The notes beneath the pieces are model-generated. The model was not told where the DNA came from and ran no database searches. It worked only from the letters and a program-made list of their open reading frames with translations. Shown here piece by piece: positions 33,717 through 42,462 of a stretch of 64,000 nucleotides of DNA. This DNA comes from Catenulispora sp. EB89. GTDB taxonomy: Bacteria > Actinomycetota > Actinomycetes > Streptomycetales > Catenulisporaceae. The number at the start of each line of letters is the position of its first letter. The stretch's first letter is position 1. The stretch is taken from NCBI RefSeq assembly GCF_041261445.1, contig NZ_JBGCCU010000026.1, positions 118,444 to 182,443 on the forward strand, read 5' to 3'. Made by a program: the position numbers and the translations under genes.

Positions 33717-34438
33717 CACGGCACGACCCCGTCGTCGTCGAACAGCTGACCGGTAGGACCGTCGTCCGGCAGGGTCGCAAGCTTGATCGCGATCGCGGCA
33801 CCCTGTCGCGGGGTGCGAAGCCCCTGAAAGCCGGTGAGCTCCGTGGACACGTACCCGGGGCACGCATTGTTGATGAGGATGCCAGAGCCCGCCAGTTCCT
33901 TGACATACTGGACGGTCACGGCGTTGAGGTAGGTCTTGGTCGGCGCGTACGCCCCGCTCAGCTCCCCAAGCTCGACCCCGGGCCTCGTCTGCAAAGTCAG
34001 GGAGCCGACATGGCTGGACTGGTTGACGATCCGCGGATGCGCCGAGCGACGCAGCAACGGCAACAACGCGTTGGTGACCCGGATCATGCCGAACACATTC
34101 GTCTCCACCGCCACCCGGACACTGTCCAAATCCAGCGTCGTCGGATTCTGCGGCCAGCCACCGGTGGCACCGGCATTATTGACCAGCACGTCGAGACGGC
34201 CGGCACGTTCTTCGAGCAGGCGGGCGGCAGCCGCCACGCTCGCGTCATCGGTCACGTCGATAGGCACCGGAAACGCCTCGACGCCATCGGCACGCAGCCT
34301 GGCCACCGCGTCCTCCTGACGCTCCGCATCGCGGTCGCCGATCCCGACACTCCAACCAAGCGCGCCGAGACCGACCGCGATCTCGAATCCGATTCCCTGA
34401 TTCGCACCGGTGACCAGCGCGATTGTTTGTTCGCTCAT
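33713..34438 (-). CDS. Short-chain dehydrogenase/reductase
   Basis: 241 residues from the ATG at 34438; a start at 34450 is also possible as neither has a strong ribosome binding site. VTGANQGIGFEIA (about 8-20), NNAGATGG, catalytic Ser in VNQSSHVGSL, Tyr and Lys in YAPTKTYL and ACPGYVSTELTG are all as in the carbonyl-reductase-like SDRs of plants and actinomycetes. Overlaps the downstream amidohydrolase by four bases. The pair probably oxidises or reduces a substrate that the amidohydrolase then cleaves. Confidence 0.88.
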   Translation of the reverse strand: MSEQTIALVTGANQGIGFEIAVGLGALGWSVGIGDRDAERQEDAVARLRADGVEAFPVPIDVTDDASVAAAARLLEERAGRLDVLVNNAGATGGWPQNPTTLDLDSVRVAVETNVFGMIRVTNALLPLLRRSAHPRIVNQSSHVGSLTLQTRPGVELGELSGAYAPTKTYLNAVTVQYVKELAGSGILINNACPGYVSTELTGFQGLRTPRQGAAIAIKLATLPDDGPTGQLFDDDGVVPW

Positions 34439-34813
34439 ACCGCCGAGCATGGTGGCGGCTCGGCGGCGAACCAACACCGTCTGGGTACGGCACCGATACC
34501 CAAAAGGCATTGCCGACGGCCTGACCATGTGCGCAACTCATCACGGTGAATACCGCCACAAAGGAAAGGCCGCCCCAACGCTCTTCCGGAGGCTTCGGCC
34601 GCGTCTTTCCCGCCCCCGGCGCGCAGCAGCGACTGTTCGCCTGCCCGCCCCGATGAACCGGCTGATCCGAGGTGTCGTCTTCGCTCCCGTTACCACTCGG
34701 CGCTATGAAATGTACGGGCCCTTACTACCAGGTCTGATCCAGTAGATTTTCGGTCCACAGAAACTGTTCAGCGACCACGGTTCACGCGGCTTGTCCGGGC
34801 GCGAGCGTGTCCT
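34439..34813. other. Upstream region of the SDR/amidohydrolase operon
   Basis: 375 bases between the histidine kinase stop and the SDR start, both on the minus strand. Somewhat lower GC near 34720-34760. No convincing gene or strong inverted repeat was seen; the SDR promoter must lie here. Confidence 0.5.
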
Positions 34814-36232
34814 TCAGCCGATCTCGGGTTCGACGGCGGTCGAGACCGGAAGCCTGATGGTGAACGCCGGTCCTGTCGGGGCGAGGGTCAGGGTGCCGCC
34901 GTGGTGCTCCGCGATCGCGCGGGCGAGGGGGAGGCCCAGGCCGGTGCCGCCGGCGTCGCGGCTTCGGGACTCGTCGAGCCGGGTGAAGCGTTCGAAGATC
35001 TGCTCGCGGGCGGCGGTGGGGATGTCCGATCCGTCGTTGTCCACGGTGAGCTGGACCTGCCGGTCGTCGGCGGTGATGGTGACGCCTACCCGGGTGGCCG
35101 CGTGGCGGGTCGCGTTGTCGAGCAGGTTGCGGAGCAGCCGGTTCAGCTCGCCGCGGTTGCCTCGCACGTGATTGGTGGCGTGGACGGTCAGTGAGTAGCG
35201 CGGGCCGCGAACGTGGGTGTGGCGGTATTCGGTGACGAGATCGTGGGCCAGCTCGGCGGGGTCGACCGGTTCGGTGCGGCGGGGCTGGTCGCCGGGGCGG
35301 GCCAGGAACAGCAGGTCTTCGGTGAGGGTTTGCAGGCGGCGGACCGCGGCCAGGGCTTCGCCGGTCGCGGCCGGCCAGTCGGTGTGCTCGGCGTGGGCGA
35401 GCGAGACTTCGAGGTTGGTGCGCAGGGCCGCGATCGGGCTGCGGAGCTCGTGGGCGGCGTCGGCGACGAAGCGGCGCTGCTGTTCGGCGGAGCGCTGAAG
35501 CCGGTCCAGGGTGGCGTTGGTGGTGACGGCCATGCGGGATATCTCGTCCCGGGCCGGCGGGACCGGGACGCGGCGGTCCAGGCGGTGTTCGCTGATCTCG
35601 GCCATCTGGGCTCGGATCGCCTCCACCGGGCGCAGCGCGCGGCTGGTGGCCGCCCAGGCGATGGCGCCGACCAGCAGTGCGGCGGTGGGAACGCCGAACC
35701 ACAGTGCCGGGTCGACTGCGGCGCGGGCGGCCTGTGCATCGAACGGGGTGACCAGCACGTAGACGGTGTAGACACCCTCCGGTTCGCCCGGGCCTTGGGA
35801 TCCGGTCACGTAGGCGGCGGCGCCGACGGCGGCGAAGGTCCGCCCGGCATAGGCCGGGTCTTTGGCGGCGGGGGTCACGTGGACCGTCCCGGACCCGCTC
35901 CAGTCCACCCAGTCGACGTGATCGGGCCAGGGAAGGCCCACCACGGCGGGCCGCTGGTCCGCCAGCGGGTCACCGAGGCGCACGGGGTTGCCTGAGGGGT
36001 TCAGCACCACCGACGGCAGGCCGGCGGTGTCGTCATGGATCTTGTCCAGGCCGTGCGGCGCGGTGAGCCGGCTGGCGATGGTGCGGGCCTGGAACTGTGC
36101 GGTGGTGCGCCCGGCAGCCAGGCGGGAGTCGTAGACGTGCTGGCGCAGAAACAGTGCGCCGATGCCGAGTAGCGCCAAGGCCGCGAGCCCGGCGGCGAGT
36201 GCGGTGCGGGCTCGGGTCGCGGGCCTACGCAT
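34814..36232 (-). CDS. Sensor histidine kinase
   Basis: 472 residues. Helix 1 about 11-30, extracytoplasmic sensor about 31-175, helix 2 about 178-197, HAMP about 198-250. The H-box is FVADAAHELRSPIAALR with the phosphorylated His at 261; NLLDNATRHA (N-box), DNDGSDIP and GGTGLGLPLARAIAEHHGG (G-boxes) complete the ATPase. Its start ATG overlaps the end of the response regulator by eight bases (ATGCGTAG), so it is translated with it. Partner of the OmpR-type regulator; the signal is unknown. The divergent mannosyltransferase gene is a likely target of the pair. Confidence 0.93.
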   Translation of the reverse strand: MRRPATRARTALAAGLAALALLGIGALFLRQHVYDSRLAAGRTTAQFQARTIASRLTAPHGLDKIHDDTAGLPSVVLNPSGNPVRLGDPLADQRPAVVGLPWPDHVDWVDWSGSGTVHVTPAAKDPAYAGRTFAAVGAAAYVTGSQGPGEPEGVYTVYVLVTPFDAQAARAAVDPALWFGVPTAALLVGAIAWAATSRALRPVEAIRAQMAEISEHRLDRRVPVPPARDEISRMAVTTNATLDRLQRSAEQQRRFVADAAHELRSPIAALRTNLEVSLAHAEHTDWPAATGEALAAVRRLQTLTEDLLFLARPGDQPRRTEPVDPAELAHDLVTEYRHTHVRGPRYSLTVHATNHVRGNRGELNRLLRNLLDNATRHAATRVGVTITADDRQVQLTVDNDGSDIPTAAREQIFERFTRLDESRSRDAGGTGLGLPLARAIAEHHGGTLTLAPTGPAFTIRLPVSTAVEPEIG

Positions 36233-36908
36233 CGGCGTCGTCGGTCAGCCGATATCCGATGCCCCGCACGGTTTCCAGGCTGCGCCGCCCGAACGGGGCG
36301 TCGATCTTGCGACGCAGGGCACTGACGTAGACCTCGACGATGGTCGGCTCGCCGTCGTAGGCCAGGTCCCAGACCTCATCGACGATCGCCCGGCGGGACA
36401 ACGCCTGGCCCTGATAGCGGGCCAGGCACAGCAGGACGTCGAACTCGCGCGCGGTGAGCCCGACCGGCTCCTGCCCGCGCCCGGCTCGGCGGGCGGCCGG
36501 ATCGATCCACAGGTCACCGACCCGCAGCACCGCGCGGTCGGCCTCGGCGCCGCCACGGCGCAGCAGCGCGCGCAACCGGGCCAGCAGGACCACGTAGGCG
36601 AAGGGTTTGCGCAGGTAGTCGTCCGCGCCGGTGTCCAGCGCCTCGGCCTCGTCCCACTCCCCGTCCTTGGCCGTCAGCATCAGGATCGGCGTCCGCACGC
36701 CCGCCTGGCGCAGCTCGGCGCAGACCCGGTAGCCGTTCAGAGCCGGGAGCATGATGTCCAGGATGATCGCCTGGTAGTCGTGGCGCCGGGCCAGCCGCAG
36801 CCCGGTGGCGCCGTCGCCGGCCACGTCGACCGTCCAGCCCTCCGACTCCAGGCCCCGGCGCACGGCCGTGGCCATGTCCGGGTCGTCCTCGACCACCAGC
36901 ACGTCCAT
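36225..36908 (-). CDS. OmpR/PhoB-type response regulator
   Basis: 227 residues from the ATG at 36908. Receiver: acidic pair in VVEDDPDM, phosphorylated Asp in ILDIMLPALNGY (about 51), TAKDG and KPF lysine. Winged-helix DNA-binding domain about 130-222 with LTAREFDVLLCLARYQGQ, SRRAIVDEVWD and VYVSALRRKID. Located immediately before the kinase. The intergenic region toward the divergent membrane enzyme contains inverted and direct CTTCAGG repeats that suit an OmpR-type dimer. Confidence 0.94.
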   Translation of the reverse strand: MDVLVVEDDPDMATAVRRGLESEGWTVDVAGDGATGLRLARRHDYQAIILDIMLPALNGYRVCAELRQAGVRTPILMLTAKDGEWDEAEALDTGADDYLRKPFAYVVLLARLRALLRRGGAEADRAVLRVGDLWIDPAARRAGRGQEPVGLTAREFDVLLCLARYQGQALSRRAIVDEVWDLAYDGEPTIVEVYVSALRRKIDAPFGRRSLETVRGIGYRLTDDADA

Positions 36909-36942
36909 CGATTCATGATCGCATGGATTCCGGACCGGCCGT

Positions 36943-36980
36943 CCTGAAGTGATCTTCAGGAACTTCAGGGTTGGTTCAGC
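36943..36980. promoter_or_regulatory. CTTCAGG repeat cluster, likely response regulator site
   Basis: CCTGAAG (36943-36949), TGAT, CTTCAGG (36954-36960) form a perfect inverted repeat; a direct copy CTTCAGG follows at 36963-36969 and a degenerate GTTCAG near 36975-36980. Tandem copies every 9-11 bases are typical of OmpR/PhoB-type binding. The site is 35 bases from the regulator start and 50 bases from the divergent gene. Confidence 0.55.
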
Positions 36981-37029
36981 ACGCTTCGCAGATTCTGTTC
37001 CGCGTCCGCCACCGGAGCAGGGAGTGATC

Positions 37030-38244
37030 GTGTCCTCGACGTTGAGAAACCGGGAAGTCCAAGCGCCCGCCCCTCCAGCCCGCCGAACAACTCCCGACTC
37101 CGCCGGCGCGGCACTGGCGGCCGGCACCCGGGCCTGGACCGTGCGCCTCCGCACGATGGCGGGACCGGCGACCGTCATATACGCCGCGACGACGACCCTG
37201 CACCTGCTGGTGCTGTCGGCGATGATCCGGCCCGACGGGCCGAGCCTGACCGACCGGCTCACCGCCTGGGACGGCCGGCGCTTCGTCCAGATCGCCCAGT
37301 ACGGCTACCCCCACGGCATGGCCGGCGCGGCCGACGGCAGCAACCTGGCGTTCTTCCCGCTGTTCCCGGAACTGATCCGCATCGTCCACGCGGCATCCGG
37401 ACTCAGCTGGGCGGTGTCCGGGATAGTCGCCGCCCAACTGTCGCTGGCCGCCGCGCTCATCGTGTTACATGTGCTCCTGACCCGGCTGTACGACCGGCGC
37501 ACCGCCACCATCGCGACCATGCTGCTCGCCGGCGCCCAGCCGATGTCGCTGGTCTTCTTCATGGCGTACAGCGAGTCGTTGTTCCTGGCCCTGACCGCCG
37601 GCGCCCTCCTGGCTGCGCACCGCCGGGCCTGGCTGACCGCCGGTGCCCTGACGGCACTGGCCGGCTTGACCCGCCCGGCCGGCGTCGCGGTCGCCCTGGC
37701 CCTGGCCGTCGCGGTCGCGCTCCACGCACGGGAGCGCCGCCGCCTGCCGGGACGCGCCGTCGCCGGGCTTGCCCTGGGCTGTACCGGGGTGCCGCTGTTC
37801 ATCGGCTGGGTCGGGCTGCGCACCGGCCGGCTGGACGGCTGGTTCGTCATCCAGAACGCCGGCTGGGGCACCGCCTGGGACTACGGCCACCAGTACCTCA
37901 CCGACCTTGTCGGCACCCTCGAAGGCAGCAACGAGTTCATGGCGGTGTGCACCGCTGTCGCGACCCTGGCGTTGCTCGTGCTCAGCGCGGCAGCCTTCCG
38001 TCGTGGGACCTGGCCGCCGCTGCTCGCCTACGGCGCTGGAATCCTCGTTCTGAGTCTCGGGCAGTCCAACTACTTCCAGTGCAAACTGCGGCTGCTGATC
38101 CTGGCGCTGATTTTCCTGCTGCCGCCCGCCCGCGCACTGGCCCGGGCCGACAACCGCACGCTCGTCACGGCGGCGGTCCCCGCGACACTGTTCGGCTGCT
38201 GGTTCGGCGCGTTCATGCTGACCACCTGGCACTACGGCATCTGA
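37030..38244 (+). CDS. PIG-V-like mannosyltransferase membrane protein
   Basis: 404 residues from the GTG at 37030 (GGGAG six bases upstream; an upstream GTG at 36949 lies in the operator). About ten helices. After helix 1 come AWDGRRFVQIAQYGYP and NLAFFPLFPELI, the luminal-loop motif of GPI mannosyltransferase II (PIG-V) and related bacterial GT-C enzymes that use polyprenyl-phosphate sugars; SYSESLFLAL-like MAYSESLFLAL is another family block. Expected to glycosylate a lipid or wall polymer on the outer face of the membrane. Divergent from the two-component system that may control it; followed by a strong terminator. Confidence 0.8.
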   Translation: MSSTLRNREVQAPAPPARRTTPDSAGAALAAGTRAWTVRLRTMAGPATVIYAATTTLHLLVLSAMIRPDGPSLTDRLTAWDGRRFVQIAQYGYPHGMAGAADGSNLAFFPLFPELIRIVHAASGLSWAVSGIVAAQLSLAAALIVLHVLLTRLYDRRTATIATMLLAGAQPMSLVFFMAYSESLFLALTAGALLAAHRRAWLTAGALTALAGLTRPAGVAVALALAVAVALHARERRRLPGRAVAGLALGCTGVPLFIGWVGLRTGRLDGWFVIQNAGWGTAWDYGHQYLTDLVGTLEGSNEFMAVCTAVATLALLVLSAAAFRRGTWPPLLAYGAGILVLSLGQSNYFQCKLRLLILALIFLLPPARALARADNRTLVTAAVPATLFGCWFGAFMLTTWHYGI

Positions 38245-38339
38245 CCGGCGCACCGGATCACCCGATGTACCAAAGCATCGGAACGCAGCACATCGCGCCC
38301 AGATCCCGCGCATCCTCCGGCACCTCAGACCGCCGGACC

Positions 38340-38382
38340 GCCGGGCCGTCGGTAACACCACCGCACTCGCCGACGGCCCGGC
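38340..38382. terminator. Bidirectional terminator hairpin
   Basis: Thirteen-base arms, 38340-38352 (GCCGGGCCGTCGG) and 38370-38382, pair perfectly around a 17-base loop. It lies between the convergent mannosyltransferase and choice-of-anchor P genes. Confidence 0.7.
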
Positions 38383-38447
38383 CGGCGATCATCCCGGCCG
38401 GGCCGTCCGACGTTCTCACTCCTTCCCGAGCGGCGAATCTCTCGAAG

Positions 38448-40505
38448 CTAGAAGCAGGCGTGGATGTCGCTCGTCGACGAAGCCACCACCGTGTCCAGCA
38501 GCCCCGGCACGATCACGTGCACGGCGTTGACGGTCAGCGAGTGGTCGGTCGCGCTGTTGGTGGCGACCTGCTCGTTCAGGATCAGCTTGATCCCGAGCAC
38601 GTTCACCGTGGTGTTCGGACCCGGGTGCACGCTGATCGGAACCGCGATGCCGCCGACGGTGATCGACGCCACGGTCGCGTCACCGGTGCTGCCGCTGCAC
38701 AGCGTGTGCGAGGTGGAGGTCACCGCGCCGATCTGGATCGCCGGCAGGCCGAGCAGTCCGATGCCGACGTGCTGCACCGAGGCGTTCGCCGTCGAGGAGT
38801 TCGGGCTGATCGCGGTCGACACGTTCGCACACAGTGTGCCGGCGCTGATCAGGCCGCTGATGGTCACCACGCACGGCGGGTTGCTGCTGCTGGGAACCGA
38901 GGTCGACACCGGACCGGCTTCCGGGGTCGGGGTGATGCCGACCAGGCCCGAGGACGACAGGCCGAAGGCGTGGCCGGTCATCACCGTGAAGGCGACGCCG
39001 CCGCTGATCGAGGCCGAGGCCGGGAGGTAGTACGCGTCACCGGCGAACACCCCGCCGGCCGGGACGGTGGCGGCGTTCGGCTGGTTCACCGAAGCGATGG
39101 TGCAGGAGGCGTTGCCGGCGGCGTCGGTCGTCCCCGAGCAGCTCTGCGCCGAGGCGCCGCTGCCGAGCGTGAACGCGACGGTGCGGCCGGCGATCGGCGT
39201 GACGCCGTCCTCCTTCAGCGTCCCGGACAGGGTGTACGGCTGGCCGTTCGCGGCGTGCGCGCTGCCGGTGTAGACCAGCGTCGTCTCCTCACGGGTGACG
39301 GTGAACGGCGCGCCGGCGCTCGCCGGCTGGTCGCTGGCCGACCCGGCGAAACTCGCCGTGAGCGTGTACGAACCGGCGGCTTCCAGCGGCGTGATGGAGC
39401 AGGACGCTGATCCGTTGGCCGCTGTGGTGCCGGTGCAGGTCTCGGCGCCGTTCAGGGTGAACGTCACCGGGACGCCGACGATCGGGCCGGCGCTGTCGGT
39501 CAGTGTGCCGGACACCGTGACCGGATCGTTGAAGTCGCTGGTGGTCGCGGACGGGTTGATGGTGAGCGTGGCCACGCGCTTGATCCAGACCACGTTGACG
39601 GTGTTCGAGGCGATCGTGCCGGCCGGGTTGGTCGCCGAGGAGCCGACGACGTCAGTGCCGGTGGCCGCGCCGGGATAGCTGAAGTTCGCGTGCCCGGCGA
39701 CATCGGTCACGGCGCTGCCGGTCGCGCCGGCGTCCGGGCCGCTGGCGACCGCGAAGTCGATCTGTGCGCCCTGCAGCGGGTCGCCGCAGCTGTTCGCGAA
39801 CGTCGCGGTGACGGTGGCCGTGGAGCCGACCGCGTCGGTCTGGGTCGGCGGCGCCAGGCTCAGCGTCGTGCCCGGGCACGGGATACTGCCGATCGGGGCC
39901 CACTGCTGCGACTCGTTGCCCATTCCGCAGGAAGCGCCGTCGACGCCCTTGGTGTTCAGGATCTGTCCGCTGTCCTGCAGGTTCGACACCTGGCCGTCGA
40001 TCGAGAACTCCACGACCGGGAACACCCCGGACTCAGTGCAGTTCCCGGACCAGTTGGCGCCGTTCGGCCCGACGTCGGAGGTGTCGAAGCTGCCGTCGGC
40101 GGGGCACCCGCCGGACGGGCCGCTGATCGTCTGGGTGTCGATCAGCGAATCACCCGCGTCCAGCGGGACGTTCTTGTTCCAGAGATCGAACGTGCAGGTG
40201 CCGAAGTGCACCTTCACATAGTCGACGTGTACCTGGATCCCGGTGTTGTTGATGAAGCGGATCGCGCCGCCGTCGAAGCTGCAGGAGCCGGAACAGCCGT
40301 TGAACACGACACCCGGGCCGCCCGACCACGGAGTCGGGAAGTGATCCGCGGCCGGCCGCAGGTTGTCCGCGTAGCCGAGCTCGACAGAGACGTTCGCCGC
40401 CGCGTGCGCTTTGGCGACCGGGCCGGCCGCCGTCGCGGCGAGCGTCAGCACCAGCATTCCGAGGAAGGCCAGCGCCCGACGCAGGCTGTTTGAGGTTGCT
40501 GACAT
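38448..40505 (-). CDS. Secreted Ig-like / choice-of-anchor P family protein
   Basis: 685 residues from the ATG at 40505 (AAGGGG eight bases upstream; the frame is open much further but without signal peptide logic). Signal peptide (LRRALAFLGMLVLTLAATAA, cut near AHA-AAN). A Cys-rich N-terminal domain (about 37-230; FNGCSGSCSFDGG, GGCPADGSFD) is followed by three bacterial Ig-like domains (about 240-330, 333-425 and 428-520; AQIDFAVASGP, VPVTFTLNGAETC, RTVAFTLGSG). The last 165 residues match the choice-of-anchor P domain (GHAFGLSSSGLVGITPTP to SDIHACF). It should be exposed at or released from the cell surface. The N-terminal domain is not known to me. Confidence 0.83.
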   Translation of the reverse strand: MSATSNSLRRALAFLGMLVLTLAATAAGPVAKAHAAANVSVELGYADNLRPAADHFPTPWSGGPGVVFNGCSGSCSFDGGAIRFINNTGIQVHVDYVKVHFGTCTFDLWNKNVPLDAGDSLIDTQTISGPSGGCPADGSFDTSDVGPNGANWSGNCTESGVFPVVEFSIDGQVSNLQDSGQILNTKGVDGASCGMGNESQQWAPIGSIPCPGTTLSLAPPTQTDAVGSTATVTATFANSCGDPLQGAQIDFAVASGPDAGATGSAVTDVAGHANFSYPGAATGTDVVGSSATNPAGTIASNTVNVVWIKRVATLTINPSATTSDFNDPVTVSGTLTDSAGPIVGVPVTFTLNGAETCTGTTAANGSASCSITPLEAAGSYTLTASFAGSASDQPASAGAPFTVTREETTLVYTGSAHAANGQPYTLSGTLKEDGVTPIAGRTVAFTLGSGASAQSCSGTTDAAGNASCTIASVNQPNAATVPAGGVFAGDAYYLPASASISGGVAFTVMTGHAFGLSSSGLVGITPTPEAGPVSTSVPSSSNPPCVVTISGLISAGTLCANVSTAISPNSSTANASVQHVGIGLLGLPAIQIGAVTSTSHTLCSGSTGDATVASITVGGIAVPISVHPGPNTTVNVLGIKLILNEQVATNSATDHSLTVNAVHVIVPGLLDTVVASSTSDIHACF

Positions 40506-40846
40506 TTGCACCCCTTCTGTACCCGAGATGGGACCGTTACGCGACGCGGTCGGCCGGGAGCATCCGGTGACGGCGCGCCGTGCGTCGGTGACCTTATTCG
40601 AGCTCTGATTCGCTGTCGCGCTGGCGTGCCGGGGGCGTCGAGTAGCGCGCCGGAGCAGGCTCACGCCACGGGCGGGGCATCCCTACTTGCCCCCGCCAGC
40701 TCCCGCGCACAACCTTCCTGCACGGTCGCGTAGCCGTGCCGGGCTGCCGGCGAGAAATCCGCTCCAGTTCCCATGCAACCAATCCCGGCTGGATCTTGTC
40801 AGTAGCGGCGTGACCTTCACCGCTGCGCTCGCGAGACGGAATCCCC
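40506..40846. other. Divergent promoter region, anchor-P gene and sigma factor gene
   Basis: 341 bases holding the promoters of both neighbours. No gene is visible and no striking palindrome was found. The sigma factor ATG at 40847 has only a weak purine stretch before it (GAGACGGAATCCCC). Confidence 0.5.
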
Positions 40847-41350
40847 ATGGCTGAACACCAACCCGACCGGGACTTCGTCGAGTTCGTCTCCGGGCGTGTC
40901 CTGTGGCTCCGCCGGATCGCGTTCCTGCTGTGCCAGGACTGGCATCACGCGGACGATCTGGCGCAGACCGCGCTGACGAAGCTGTACGCGGTCTGGCCCA
41001 AGGCCCGTTCCGCGGACAACCTCGACGCCTACCTGCGCACGATCCTCGTCAACACGTACATCAACGAGACCCGGCGCCCCTTGTGGAGGCGGCTTGTCAC
41101 CGCCGACACCGGGATCTTGCACGACCTGCCCGACCGTGTGCACGACAGCGATACCGAGCTGGATCTGCGCGCGGCCCTGGCCGAGCTGCCGGCCCGGCAG
41201 CGTGCGGCGGTCGTCCTGCGGTACTACTGCGACCTGTCGGTCGAGCAGACCGCCGTCGAGCTGAACTGCTCCCCGGGCACGGTGAAGAGCCAGACGGCAC
41301 GTGGTCTGGCCACGCTGCGCCGCATCCTTCAGGCTCAGCCATCCCTGTGA
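40847..41350 (+). CDS. SigE-family ECF sigma factor
   Basis: 167 residues. Region 2: DFVEFVSGRVLWLRRIAFLL, then CQDWHHADDLAQTALTKLYAVWPKA; region 4: LAELPARQRAAVVLRYYCDL, then SVEQTAVELNCSPGTVKSQT. This is the actinobacterial SigE family, common and numerous in streptomycetes. The membrane protein encoded 35 bases downstream is the probable regulator or target. A second copy of this arrangement lies at 59892-61453. Confidence 0.92.
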   Translation: MAEHQPDRDFVEFVSGRVLWLRRIAFLLCQDWHHADDLAQTALTKLYAVWPKARSADNLDAYLRTILVNTYINETRRPLWRRLVTADTGILHDLPDRVHDSDTELDLRAALAELPARQRAAVVLRYYCDLSVEQTAVELNCSPGTVKSQTARGLATLRRILQAQPSL

Positions 41351-41385
41351 CCTGCACAAGCCTCAGAGAAGACACGGAATCCACC

Positions 41386-42450
41386 ATGACAGGCATGCCC
41401 GAAGATCCCGGCTCCCGGCTGGCGGCCCTGACCGAATCGCCGGCCCCGGACACCACCATCGACCTGTACAAGGCCTGCAACGACGGCTACCGCCTGCGGC
41501 TCCGCAAGCGCCGCACCACCAGGGTCCTGACCGGCACCGCCGCGGTCGGGGTGCTCGGCGTCGCAGCCACCGTGCTCACGATCACCCACTCCACCGCCGG
41601 GCACGCCGCCGGGCAGCAGACCGCACCCGGCGCTCAGACGGCTCCCGCGACCGCGACCACGAACAGCGCACCGCACAGCCCGTCGACCGGTTCCTCTACC
41701 CCGGGCCCCGGTATGGCGCGAACCGGGGTGCGCGTGCCGGCTCGCTTCGGCTGGCTCCCTCAGGGAATGACGAACATCAGCGAAGGCCCGTCCGCCGGTG
41801 CCTCCACGTATTCGGCCGCCGCCGGCACATCCACGGGCACGGCGGGACAACCCAGGGTGTTCCTCACCGTCGGCGATGCCGCACCACCGGACACGTCTTC
41901 CAAAATTCCCGTCCAGGGAATCGGCACAACCGCCTATTGGACGGCGGCCGATGGCCAAAACCCCGTTCCCGGTAAGTCAGATCTGGTGTGGCAGGACCCC
42001 TCGGGCAAGTGGCTCACCCTGAGCGGCGACTACCTGGACGCCTCCACCTCAGCCGCAACGATGGAGCACGTCGCCCGCACGGTCGCGGTAGGCCAGGTAT
42101 CCCTACCGCTGCCGATCCAGATCAAGGGTCTGACACCGGCTGCGCTCGACCTCAACCAAGCCGTGTTCAATCACCCGGCTGCCGGGCGCACCGGTCCATC
42201 GGACCTGAACATCGGCCTGAACACGGCGACCGACGGCCTGAACGTTTTCGTCAAACCAGCTGGAACGGTTCAAGGCCCCTGGACCTGGGGCGCGTCGGTG
42301 TGCAAGGACTCCAACGGCTGGAACATCTGCGTCGTGGCCGAGGCCCGGGCAGCCGCCGAACTGCCCGGCGGTATCAGTGGCCTGCTCGGTCACATCCAAG
42401 GGCTCGGCACCGATCCCGCCGGCTGGAGCGCCGATCTCTTCGCGAACTGA
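41386..42450 (+). CDS. Membrane-anchored partner protein of the ECF sigma factor
   Basis: 354 residues from the ATG at 41386. A cytosolic segment of about 45 residues (LAALTESPAPDTTIDLYKAC, LRLRKRRTTR) precedes one helix (about 47-67, VLTGTAAVGVLGVAATVLTI), then a Thr/Ser/Pro/Gln linker (about 70-110) and an extracytoplasmic domain of about 240 residues (VPARFGWLPQGMTN, LVWQDPSGKWLTLSGDY, GASVCKDSNGWNICVV) with a Cys pair. This layout resembles proteins encoded after SigE-type sigma genes; whether it is an anti-sigma factor is unproven, as no zinc-binding ZAS motif is seen. Confidence 0.75.
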   Translation: MTGMPEDPGSRLAALTESPAPDTTIDLYKACNDGYRLRLRKRRTTRVLTGTAAVGVLGVAATVLTITHSTAGHAAGQQTAPGAQTAPATATTNSAPHSPSTGSSTPGPGMARTGVRVPARFGWLPQGMTNISEGPSAGASTYSAAAGTSTGTAGQPRVFLTVGDAAPPDTSSKIPVQGIGTTAYWTAADGQNPVPGKSDLVWQDPSGKWLTLSGDYLDASTSAATMEHVARTVAVGQVSLPLPIQIKGLTPAALDLNQAVFNHPAAGRTGPSDLNIGLNTATDGLNVFVKPAGTVQGPWTWGASVCKDSNGWNICVVAEARAAAELPGGISGLLGHIQGLGTDPAGWSADLFAN

Positions 42451-42462
42451 GCGATCAGCTGG

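Noticed and set aside
34410..34745. 111-codon plus-strand frame in the SDR upstream region
   Set aside because: Overlaps the SDR start antisense and carries no recognisable features or ribosome binding site.
40903..42450. 515-codon plus-strand frame across the sigma factor and its partner
   Set aside because: Its first half is the sigma factor gene in the wrong frame (Arg/Pro/Ala-rich); only the part from the ATG at 41386 is a real gene.
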